A stretch of DNA of 36,980 nt from contig DAISWL010000008.1 of NCBI GenBank assembly GCA_036826375.1, positions 1-36,980 of the forward strand, written 5' to 3'. The notes under the pieces were generated by a model. The model was not told where the DNA came from and did no database searches. It was given only the letters and a program-made list of their open reading frames with translations. Below, piece after piece: positions 18,101 through 23,747 of the stretch. The stretch is from DAISWL01 sp036826375. Lineage in GTDB: Bacteria > Patescibacteriota > Saccharimonadia > Saccharimonadales > HK-STAS-PATE-42. A program made the translations under genes and the position numbers. Positions within the stretch are counted from its first letter, which is position 1; every line of letters begins with the position of its first letter.

Positions 18101-18202
18101 GTCCTCATACGGTATAGCTGGAGTATTATATAATTCTTCCAATCCGTCTGATGGTTTAGGTAAACCATCTTCATTTGACCTTTCTTCTAAATCTACAGAC
18201 AT
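15143..18202 (-). CDS. 1019-aa T4SS-associated membrane protein with C-terminal VanY-type D,D/L,D-carboxypeptidase domain
   Basis: The first 80 residues are acidic and Pro-rich, then a basic patch (KRSKRKKG) and a membrane helix (about 86-112). A large middle region contains several Cys residues and a second hydrophobic helix near 425-442 (PVIGWILFVLMIVDLI). It is not recognised beyond resembling T4SS scaffold proteins in sibling gene orders. A Ser/Gly linker (about 840-860) leads to the VanY/LAS metallopeptidase domain (about 863-1019). That domain carries SNHEAGLAIDF with zinc ligands His962 and Asp969, and SEAWHW with catalytic Glu1010 and ligand His1013; all key residues are intact. It probably spans the envelope and trims peptidoglycan stem peptides where the secretion channel passes. 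It lies in the operon TraC-like, VirB4, this gene, triple hydrolase. Confidence 0.8.
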   Translation of the reverse strand: MSVDLEERSNEDGLPKPSDGLEELYNTPAIPYEDRNTRPDLRELEGGEPEEPETSVPTKTDPAYTPDEEMAAISVGSKRSKRKKGALYMYFASSVISVAISSLGLITFLLPQGVLSWIETKIDAVTNQMVDKATDRFISSYMKNVVGPRAKACGNNVNPACTVKVDGDGYMRSIFRTVQQAQADDLLAKKGVFVNYNRTANGGAGSYTIVTPRNSVGFDLTDVGPDSFDFDRFKDVGPRESYKAIKSELKVVFEEEGKIKKFLKTRYHLGVLKEKYKLKKCAIFCKAADTVARKIVNNKIVNKYKALKVKMVTKLSARMGIFMDCMMKGGCSDIDFNSDSETIKNSLKDVGLDADNLDDIDFSNVNFERLVQELDYAESRALRGGILDAIKTKKKLFMKKILTAFLKKLGAEAPEELAEKLGTKTIPVIGWILFVLMIVDLISRVESGITDPDGWFKKSVNAMKAADMIDSYALFTQSASESKLGGLSIDEVGSLVKDLSGLGSSRIFQGMILGKTGEEVNKYQEDCPNSGKIEDGKPICQEYAMNYLPEIAQIYANSPLSTIADFGLASYRGTISGLTDDLLPEILQDGECFRLSICGIYRFIMGSVNWAFDKAIDSIPGASQLLGLFAGFVSDIFDKLGISDFFMNMINKIAPRSDCSDTISSGNANCVFGGAFRTSMDSNKTNFDAPKQDNLAFRQEYKLAMESQTENFKALSFKERLFSLDNPRSLISKLVQNTTFDNNKLGSLAFNPGKQLSFAYASFDDNINFNPSAYAQSSDEEANFVNAFEDDVYFWPSGVIESATQEEVDNCGAEGKPQHQTCPLYFGVAELFSSSFVKATDSSSSNSGSSSGENNTFVDGQKGSCPGVASTRPNSGKPKNDIPVQVVPGTSIDIFEGYCMNALELINAAKADGITLNGGGFRTYDEQVNLRRTNCGSSNYDIHQKPSSSCSPPTASPGNSNHEAGLAIDFSYNGQTLCYKRPTCNTGENPAYDWLVANAGNFGFKKLKSEAWHWSSNGK

Positions 18203-18220
18203 AAATAATAAAACCTAAAC

Positions 18221-20095
18221 TTAATTTTGTTGATTTGGTACTTGATCACCCAGTTCTACGCCAACGCCGCCATAGGCTCCGGATTGGTTCAATATCATTT
18301 CAGCTTTTTGTAGTTGCTCTGGATTGGTGGTTATTAGGCTGGTTTCAGTTGGGCTAGGAACTATTTGTATATGAACATGATTTTGACCGGCGAATAATAA
18401 GCCCTGACCGACCGGAAACTGGCTTAACCTCTTCTTTTCTTCACTAGTAAGTTTAAACACTGCAGTTAAAATATCAACAGCACTGGTAGATTGCTTTAAT
18501 AGTAACTGCATACTGGCGTTACTAACAATAGCCCTACCCATTTGGCTACTCATGAAATCTTCAACATCTTGAGATATTGTAGTTAAGGCTAGATGATATT
18601 TTCTGGCTCTCTTGGCAATAGAGAACATAAAATTAGCACTATCTTGATATTTCATTAACTGCCAGGCTTCATCAACAATTAACATACGTTTTCTTTTATC
18701 TGATTTAGTTTTATTCCAGATGTGATTCAAAACAATATACATAGCTATTGGCCTTAGTTCATCTTCAAGATCACGAATATTAAATACAACCATATTATTA
18801 TTGATGTCTACATTGCTCTGCTGAGAGAAGATGCCGGCAAAAGTACCAGTGGTATATTTTCTAATCATTTGTGCCATTGCCGGACCGCCGCCTTGCATAT
18901 GAGATAAGGTTTCGTAGAGATCTACAATAGTCGGTGGCGGTGTATTATGAGTGAGCGGATCTGGAGTTATTCCTGCTTTTTCGTAAGTATCTATTAAGGC
19001 TTGATCTAAATCAGCCTCCATGGCGGGGCTAACGGCTCCACCCATCATTAACTTCAACAACCCAAGCAGAGTAATAAGGTTCGCTCTTAAGGCATTATCG
19101 GCTTCCTCAGAATCTATTACCTTTGGTAATTCAAATGGATTAATACGTGTTTGAGAATCGAGTGCTAAACGAATATAAGTTCCACCAACGGCGTCGCAAA
19201 GTTTTTGATACTCATTTTCTGGGTCTATAATTACAACTTCCGTACCCATCATCATGCTACGTAAAGCCTCTAACTTAACCGCGAAAGATTTACCAGCACC
19301 AGATTTAGCAAAAACAACCATGTTGGCATTTTCAAGACTAAACCTATCAAATAAAACTAAGCCGTTGTTATGCATGTTTATACCATATAAAATGCCATTT
19401 TCTTGAGTTAAATCGGCGCTAGTGAACGGAAAAGTAGTACTAAGAGCTCCGGTGTTCATGTTTCTTCTGACCTGAAGAGCATCTATGTTCAGAGGTATTG
19501 TAGATGCTAAACCTTGCTCCATTTGAGTTGTGGCTGGTTTCGAATAAACTAGCTGTTGACCAAGAGTGGTTTCTATTTTGTGTTGAACATAATCTATTTC
19601 GTCAATACTTTGGCCATATATGGTGATATACAAACCAAACCTAAAGAATCTATCTTCACCAACCTGTAGTCTGTCACGAAGCTCCTCGGCATCCATAATT
19701 GCAGATTGCTTGCCAGGGTCCCTAACCCTCCCCTTCTCGGCATCTATTTGCAACCCAGCCTCTAATTGAGTTACCTTCTTTCTTAAGTTCTCTAGAACTA
19801 CCTGGCTCTCAACCGGATATATAAACATGCTTATATCTACTTCTTCATCAATATTAACTAAGGATGACGTCCAGCCTGTGTAAATTTGTCTAGGATAGCC
19901 GTAAATGAAGAAAGTTCTGGCATAAAAAGTTCCTAGCCTAAAATATGCAGAATCAAATTCAATTGAACTAGGAGCAATAAAATCTCTAATTTCGCTAATA
20001 CTTTTTTTGAAAATCTCTTCAACCTGTTGTTGCTCAACAATGCGTTGCTGAGTTGCTGTATCCACTATATCGCTAGTATCTTTTTTGCCAAACAT
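18221..20095 (-). CDS. virB4: VirB4/TraE-type T4SS ATPase
   Basis: 624 aa. The N-terminal VirB4 domain (about 30-220) is followed by a RecA-like motor. Walker A is AKSGAGKSF (263-271), then VVIIDPENEY with the typical VirB4 DPE, and Walker B is MLIVDEAWQLM (471-481). FSQQSNVD-type linker residues come before and SQDVEDF (sensor-like Gln) after. VirB4 energises pilus assembly and substrate transfer at the inner face of the membrane. It follows the TraC-like gene with a 5-nt gap, so the two are translationally linked. VirD4/TraG coupling-protein features are absent. The family assignment is certain at the level of VirB4/TraC/TraE. Confidence 0.93.
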   Translation of the reverse strand: MFGKKDTSDIVDTATQQRIVEQQQVEEIFKKSISEIRDFIAPSSIEFDSAYFRLGTFYARTFFIYGYPRQIYTGWTSSLVNIDEEVDISMFIYPVESQVVLENLRKKVTQLEAGLQIDAEKGRVRDPGKQSAIMDAEELRDRLQVGEDRFFRFGLYITIYGQSIDEIDYVQHKIETTLGQQLVYSKPATTQMEQGLASTIPLNIDALQVRRNMNTGALSTTFPFTSADLTQENGILYGINMHNNGLVLFDRFSLENANMVVFAKSGAGKSFAVKLEALRSMMMGTEVVIIDPENEYQKLCDAVGGTYIRLALDSQTRINPFELPKVIDSEEADNALRANLITLLGLLKLMMGGAVSPAMEADLDQALIDTYEKAGITPDPLTHNTPPPTIVDLYETLSHMQGGGPAMAQMIRKYTTGTFAGIFSQQSNVDINNNMVVFNIRDLEDELRPIAMYIVLNHIWNKTKSDKRKRMLIVDEAWQLMKYQDSANFMFSIAKRARKYHLALTTISQDVEDFMSSQMGRAIVSNASMQLLLKQSTSAVDILTAVFKLTSEEKKRLSQFPVGQGLLFAGQNHVHIQIVPSPTETSLITTNPEQLQKAEMILNQSGAYGGVGVELGDQVPNQQN

Positions 20096-20101
20096 TTTAA
20101 C

Positions 20102-20869
20102 CTACCTATCAGATTCCATAATTAAGTGATCTTGTACCACAGATCCCTCGCCCTTAGTTATTAATGGCGATTGAAGATCGGTAATACTCCCTAGTGTTTG
20201 CCTTGATGCTGTATCCGGATTATAAGTATTGTAGAGTAATTGTATTAACTCCTCTGTGCTTAACGGGCTAGAGTTTATGCCAACCTGAATCAGCCCATTA
20301 ACAACATTTTGGACTCTGTTTTTCAATTCTGTTTTGGCTTTCTCAAGGTCTTGTTCATTAATTATAACCTCTTTATGGTTAGATTCCCTATCCATAAGCT
20401 TAGATAATGAGCTTTTAGTTTGTTCTATTATTTTTTGAGCTGATTCATCCGGATAGAACGGAACGATAATATAGAATTCTTTACTCATTATATTAGTTTG
20501 GTCAACCAAATCTGATATAAAGTAGATGTAATCTTCCATTAACATTGAAAGCAGAAGATTATCCATTTCTGTTCTTATTTTTGATAATCTCTCAAGATAC
20601 GGCCTCATATCCACTTTTCTAGATTTTATAAATATCTGAGTTTGAAAGTATAAAGAGTTAAGAAAGCTTTGGTAGGCATATTCAACGGCCTCTTGTTCTT
20701 GAGCACTCATGAGGTCAAAATTAATAGATTCAGCCCTAACAATCGCCCTAAAACTGCCATCATTCATTATAGCTATGCCATCGCGTATTTCAGCGAAGGG
20801 CAAAGAATTTTGAGTGCTGACGTCTTTGCCACCCTTATTAGTTTGTTGTTTTTTATTGGATTGTGCCAT
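20102..20869 (-). CDS. TraC-like T4SS component (separate VirB4-N-terminal-type protein)
   Basis: 255 aa and soluble, with no membrane helix. The opening LPFAEIRDGIAIMNDGSFRAIVRAESINFDLMSA is the pattern seen at the N-terminus of TraC/VirB4-type proteins of Gram-positive conjugation systems. A long helical stretch (about 95-190, Glu/Lys/Leu-rich) follows. There is no P-loop, so it is an ATPase partner rather than an ATPase. It is the first gene of the VirB4 operon: ATG at 20869, GGAAG about 9 nt upstream, promoter at about 20897-20905. A VirB4 N-terminal extension split into its own gene is the simplest explanation. Confidence 0.75.
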   Translation of the reverse strand: MAQSNKKQQTNKGGKDVSTQNSLPFAEIRDGIAIMNDGSFRAIVRAESINFDLMSAQEQEAVEYAYQSFLNSLYFQTQIFIKSRKVDMRPYLERLSKIRTEMDNLLLSMLMEDYIYFISDLVDQTNIMSKEFYIIVPFYPDESAQKIIEQTKSSLSKLMDRESNHKEVIINEQDLEKAKTELKNRVQNVVNGLIQVGINSSPLSTEELIQLLYNTYNPDTASRQTLGSITDLQSPLITKGEGSVVQDHLIMESDR

Positions 20870-21084
20870 AAGTTTTAGCTTCCACTAAACTTAACTATTA
20901 TGCCACAAAATAATTTCAGATGAAATAGCATCCGACTAACTCATTTTTACTTAAACTAGGAGAGTAACCCCATAACCCCCGTTCTATACTCTAATCGAAA
21001 TTTGGAAGATTACATTTTCTTCCGTAAGCTGAGTGTATAACCATAACTATTTAATAAAAGTTTTGAATTTAGTTTTTTTTATTT
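20870..21084. promoter_or_regulatory. Intergenic region between pilin block and VirB4 operon, with minus-strand promoter
   Basis: On the minus strand TGGCATAAT (20897-20905 on the plus strand as ATTATGCCA) is a near-consensus extended -10 serving the TraC-like/VirB4 operon. A 6-bp inverted repeat, GGAAGA (21004-21009) and TCTTCC (21018-21023), has an 8-nt loop and no U-tract; its role is unclear. No coding sequence was seen. Confidence 0.45.
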
Positions 21085-21498
21085 CTAAATTTTACTAATG
21101 ACGTATCTAACAACAAACATAGCATTAACTGAAATAAACAAACCTATCAAAGCATACATGATTGTATCCTTACCTGATTTAGTTTGGTTAGAATCTCCCT
21201 GCGATAATACATACTTAAACCCACCGAAAATTAACATCAATACACTAATACTAGCGGTTAAATAAACTATAAAATTTATTATGTTCATAATAACTACAGT
21301 TACTTTAGATCCATTTGGATCGGTAGCTCGTTGGGCGCAGACCTCAGAATCTGGAAACTGCCTGCATGCATCACTAAGCACATCATCAGCATAAACTGTA
21401 TTAACTCTTAAGCTTAAAGATATTGATGTCACCATAATTAAAATAAGTGATATTAAACTTATTTTGCTTAAAATAGATTTTAAACCTCTATTAATCAT
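21085..21498 (-). CDS. VirB2/TrbC-like pilin-type membrane protein (paralogue 1)
   Basis: 137 aa from the ATG at 21498. An upstream in-frame TTG at 21522 would overlap the next gene and gives a poorer signal sequence. The signal segment is about 10-30 (ISLISLILIMVTSISLSL), ending near VYADD. A short Cys-containing stretch (CRQFPDSEVCAQR, possibly a disulfide) follows. Two hydrophobic helices come last, around a small polar loop with the block FGGFKYVLSQGDSNQTKSGKDTIMYALIG. The helix, loop GGxxY..S.GDS, helix pattern recurs in the next three genes and is the hallmark of VirB2/TrbC-like prepilins. TATAAT lies 3 nt before this ATG and GGTGG about 11 nt before it. Confidence 0.8.
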   Translation of the reverse strand: MINRGLKSILSKISLISLILIMVTSISLSLRVNTVYADDVLSDACRQFPDSEVCAQRATDPNGSKVTVVIMNIINFIVYLTASISVLMLIFGGFKYVLSQGDSNQTKSGKDTIMYALIGLFISVNAMFVVRYVISKI

Positions 21499-21502
21499 AA
21501 TA

Positions 21503-21796
21503 TTATAACCACCCCAGAACAAGCCTAAACAGTAAACCGATAAACAGAGTTACTATTAAACCAATTATGCCATTTAATATTGATGACTTAGCCTCGTTAA
21601 CTTTATTACTATCACCACTAGATGTTGTATATAGAAAACCGCCGTAAGCAACATATATAACCGCTAGTATTACAGCAAACCACCACACCACCGGTAAAAC
21701 CTTAGAGATTATTGAGTTTGGATCGGCCTTATCGTTTACGATGCCATCAAAAAGATTACCTACTGCAATTAAACTAACTGAATTAAAAGTAAACAT
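21503..21796 (-). CDS. VirB2/TrbC-like pilin-type membrane protein (paralogue 2)
   Basis: 97 aa, the shortest of the four paralogues and without a clear cleavable signal. Two transmembrane helices (about 33-55 and 72-95) flank the conserved block YGGFLYTTSSGDSNKVNEAKSS, then LNGIIGLIVTLFIG. The -10-like TATAGT ends 5 nt before the ATG, with no Shine-Dalgarno, so it is probably leaderless. It is separated from paralogue 1 by 4 nt. Function inferred: pilus or channel subunit of the T4SS. Confidence 0.8.
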   Translation of the reverse strand: MFTFNSVSLIAVGNLFDGIVNDKADPNSIISKVLPVVWWFAVILAVIYVAYGGFLYTTSSGDSNKVNEAKSSILNGIIGLIVTLFIGLLFRLVLGWL

Positions 21797-21807
21797 GAAT
21801 AACTATA
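21797..21807 (-). promoter_or_regulatory. Leaderless-type -10 of pilin-like paralogue 2
   Basis: The minus strand reads TATAGT (21802-21807) with 5 nt to the ATG at 21796. No ribosome-binding site is present. Confidence 0.35.
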
Positions 21808-21899
21808 GTATACTCGACTAGCCTAAATCGTTGCAATCCCTGATACGCCAAACTCAGTCCTACGGTATTCTATAATTTGGATATGAAACTTTTTGTAGG

Positions 21900-22418
21900 T
21901 TAAGTTGTTAATTTAGTGGCTATATACCCCACTATACTGGTAGAAAGTATCCCAATAGCTAGGCCTATAAGTGCATTTCTTATTCTATCGATACCATTTT
22001 TAAAACTCTGAGAGTTTCCTCCACTAACAATCATTTCGTAACCGCCCCATATAGCCCAGATTATGGCCAAATAAATTAATATACGCATAAATATCTCAAT
22101 AGCAGCTAAGCCTACTGCGGTAATATTTTTAGATAAGGCCTCTCCCGCACTATCCGCATTATCGGATATATCGTCTTCACTAGTATCACTGCCGTATAAC
22201 TTGACAGTACATACACTTATAGTTTGGTTACCTTTCTGCACTTCAATAACCTGTCCTTCTAAATATTTGTACCAGGTGGGAATGCCAAGCACGCCACTAT
22301 CTTTTAATGAACAGGCTGCACCAGTAGCAGCGTGAGTTGTGCTAGATAGGCTTAACAATAATACCGATAAAATTGTAATAGCTGGTAGTAAGATAATTTG
22401 TTTTAATTTCATAATCAT
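21900..22418 (-). CDS. VirB2/TrbC-like pilin-type membrane protein (paralogue 3)
   Basis: 172 aa. The signal segment is about 8-30 (LPAITILSVLLLSLSSTTHAA), with a probable cleavage site after THA. A mature N-terminal region of about 70 residues has two Cys. Then two helices flank WGGYEMIVSGGNSQSFKNGIDRIRNALIGLAIG, the same GGY..SGG/D-S block as its neighbours. TATAAT ends 5 nt before the ATG at 22418 (leaderless pattern). Met3 is an alternative start. A 100-nt gap separates it from paralogue 2, so it may be a separate transcript. Confidence 0.8.
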   Translation of the reverse strand: MIMKLKQIILLPAITILSVLLLSLSSTTHAATGAACSLKDSGVLGIPTWYKYLEGQVIEVQKGNQTISVCTVKLYGSDTSEDDISDNADSAGEALSKNITAVGLAAIEIFMRILIYLAIIWAIWGGYEMIVSGGNSQSFKNGIDRIRNALIGLAIGILSTSIVGYIATKLTT

Positions 22419-22429
22419 GTTTAATTATA
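22419..22429 (-). promoter_or_regulatory. Leaderless-type -10 of pilin-like paralogue 3
   Basis: The minus strand reads TATAAT (22424-22429) with 5 nt to the ATG at 22418, which places the expected transcription start at or next to the start codon. Confidence 0.45.
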
Positions 22430-22456
22430 CACTAACAAAACTTAAAACCCTTTAAA

Positions 22457-23176
22457 TTAAACAATGTCCGAAGGTATTAGCCACGTTACTATCGAGAATA
22501 ACATTAAGTACAAAACCAGCGCTAACAATGTGTAAACTATGCGTGATTTTGCCTTTGATATTGCTCCAGAATCGCTTCCGGCCGTAGCGTATTTAATACC
22601 AGCGCTTACTATTGAAAGCACTATTGCCACTCCGCCTACGGCGCCCAAAACCTTAACCCCAATAGTTATATATGAGTATGCTTTTCCGGCATCACTTTTA
22701 TCTGCGGTGCGAATATCCGAATTTCCAATACTGGCTTGTTGGCCAGTACTAGTAGATTGGTTTTTAACCTTACTGGCCTCAGTAGCTATACACGTCAACT
22801 TCTCGGTATCACTTGATTTAGAAGAACAAGTTTTGTATATCTGCTCAGCCTGATTGCTTAGGTTGGCTTTACAGTTGGCTAGATTTTTTTCAATAGAATC
22901 TGCAGAACCAGATGACGACGCTTTACAAACTTGATCAGCCAGATAGTTCTGAATACTAGTATAAGCTTCACACGAACCAGGGGCTGGAGGCCCAGCTGGG
23001 CCTCCAGGGCACCCAGCAGGAGGAGTTGCAAAAACATTATTGCTGCCACTATGAAAAAACAAACCAGCGGTAACTACCACCATTATAACCGCAACTATGC
23101 GCAGGTTATTTAAAGTATTTATCACCTTATCTTTAACAGCTGTGTTGAGATTGCGCGTGATTAATTTTATAAGCAT
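22457..23176 (-). CDS. VirB2/TrbC-like pilin-type membrane protein (paralogue 4, long)
   Basis: 239 aa. The signal/anchor helix is about 25-50. A mature N-terminal region of about 110 residues contains a Pro/Gly-rich run (PAGCPGGPAGPPAPGS) and at least six Cys (CEAY, QVCK, NCK, TCSS, TCIA), so it is probably disulfide-bonded outside the cell. The C-terminal pair of helices flanks AGIKYATAGSDSGAISKAKSRIVYTLLAL, the VirB2-like block of this family. It starts 3 nt after the bitopic gene 23180-23719, with GGAG about 12 nt upstream. This is the largest of four tandem paralogues; the Cys-rich N-terminus makes it the best candidate for a specialised tip or minor subunit (inference). Confidence 0.75.
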   Translation of the reverse strand: MLIKLITRNLNTAVKDKVINTLNNLRIVAVIMVVVTAGLFFHSGSNNVFATPPAGCPGGPAGPPAPGSCEAYTSIQNYLADQVCKASSSGSADSIEKNLANCKANLSNQAEQIYKTCSSKSSDTEKLTCIATEASKVKNQSTSTGQQASIGNSDIRTADKSDAGKAYSYITIGVKVLGAVGGVAIVLSIVSAGIKYATAGSDSGAISKAKSRIVYTLLALVLYLMLFSIVTWLIPSDIV

Positions 23177-23179
23177 ATT

Positions 23180-23719
23180 TTAAGATGTCTCCATTTCTAA
23201 TATTTTCCAACTAATAACCTTATTATTAGATTCTAGATCTTGGTCGTCAGAATCCGAGGTTGACAACATAATGTAGAATTTAGTGCAACTATAGGTGGCA
23301 ATACTTATTAAACTATTTTCTGGTCCATCCTCAATACTTTTTAATTTGCAAGATTTTATATCTTTTTCTTTTAATTTACTCAAGATTGAAGGATTATCGT
23401 GCAGGACGCCATAAACTAGTGTGGCTGTAAAGCTTTTATAGTCACTACCGTTTTTGACAGCTATTAAAAAACCATCACTATTAAGCTTAATAGCTTTTTG
23501 CTTATCTGTCAGATTTAAACCATCAGCAATTTCTAAACCCTTATCGGCAGCAATTTGGTTGTTAGTTTGCGGAACTACCTCTTCTTTTTTGGGCATCCCT
23601 ATTATTGCTATCACGGCTAAAAACAACACTCCAACCCCAAGAATAATCATTTTTTTTCTGATACTTTTGGAATCTTCTTTTTTAGAATATTCATTCTGAT
23701 ATTGATAACTAACTGCCAT
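23180..23719 (-). CDS. Bitopic membrane protein heading the pilin-like block, unknown function
   Basis: 179 aa from the ATG at 23719. A longer reading from upstream would run through the divergent promoter and the neighbouring gene, so it is rejected. The N-terminus is charged and cytoplasmic (1-22). One transmembrane helix follows (about 25-45, MIILGVGVLFLAVIAIIG). An extracytoplasmic domain with two or three Cys makes up the rest. The topology (short inside, one helix, folded domain outside) is like VirB8 or a lipoprotein-free pseudo-periplasmic subunit, but no sequence motif proves this. A perfect extended -10 (TGTTATAAT) ends 7 nt before the ATG, so the mRNA is leaderless. It leads the minus-strand pilin-like cluster. 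Confidence 0.7.
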   Translation of the reverse strand: MAVSYQYQNEYSKKEDSKSIRKKMIILGVGVLFLAVIAIIGMPKKEEVVPQTNNQIAADKGLEIADGLNLTDKQKAIKLNSDGFLIAVKNGSDYKSFTATLVYGVLHDNPSILSKLKEKDIKSCKLKSIEDGPENSLISIATYSCTKFYIMLSTSDSDDQDLESNNKVISWKILEMETS

Positions 23720-23722
23720 AGT

Positions 23723-23735
23723 TGTTATTATAACA
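23723..23735. promoter_or_regulatory. Face-to-face overlapping divergent promoters (inverted repeat TGTTA TTA TAACA)
   Basis: This 13-bp inverted repeat supplies an extended -10 on both strands: TGTTATTAT on plus (23723-23731), toward the VirB6-like gene, and TGTTATAAT on minus (23727-23735), toward the 23719 gene. The two polymerase footprints overlap, so firing should be mutually exclusive. Confidence 0.5.
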
Positions 23736-23747
23736 TTAATATATATT

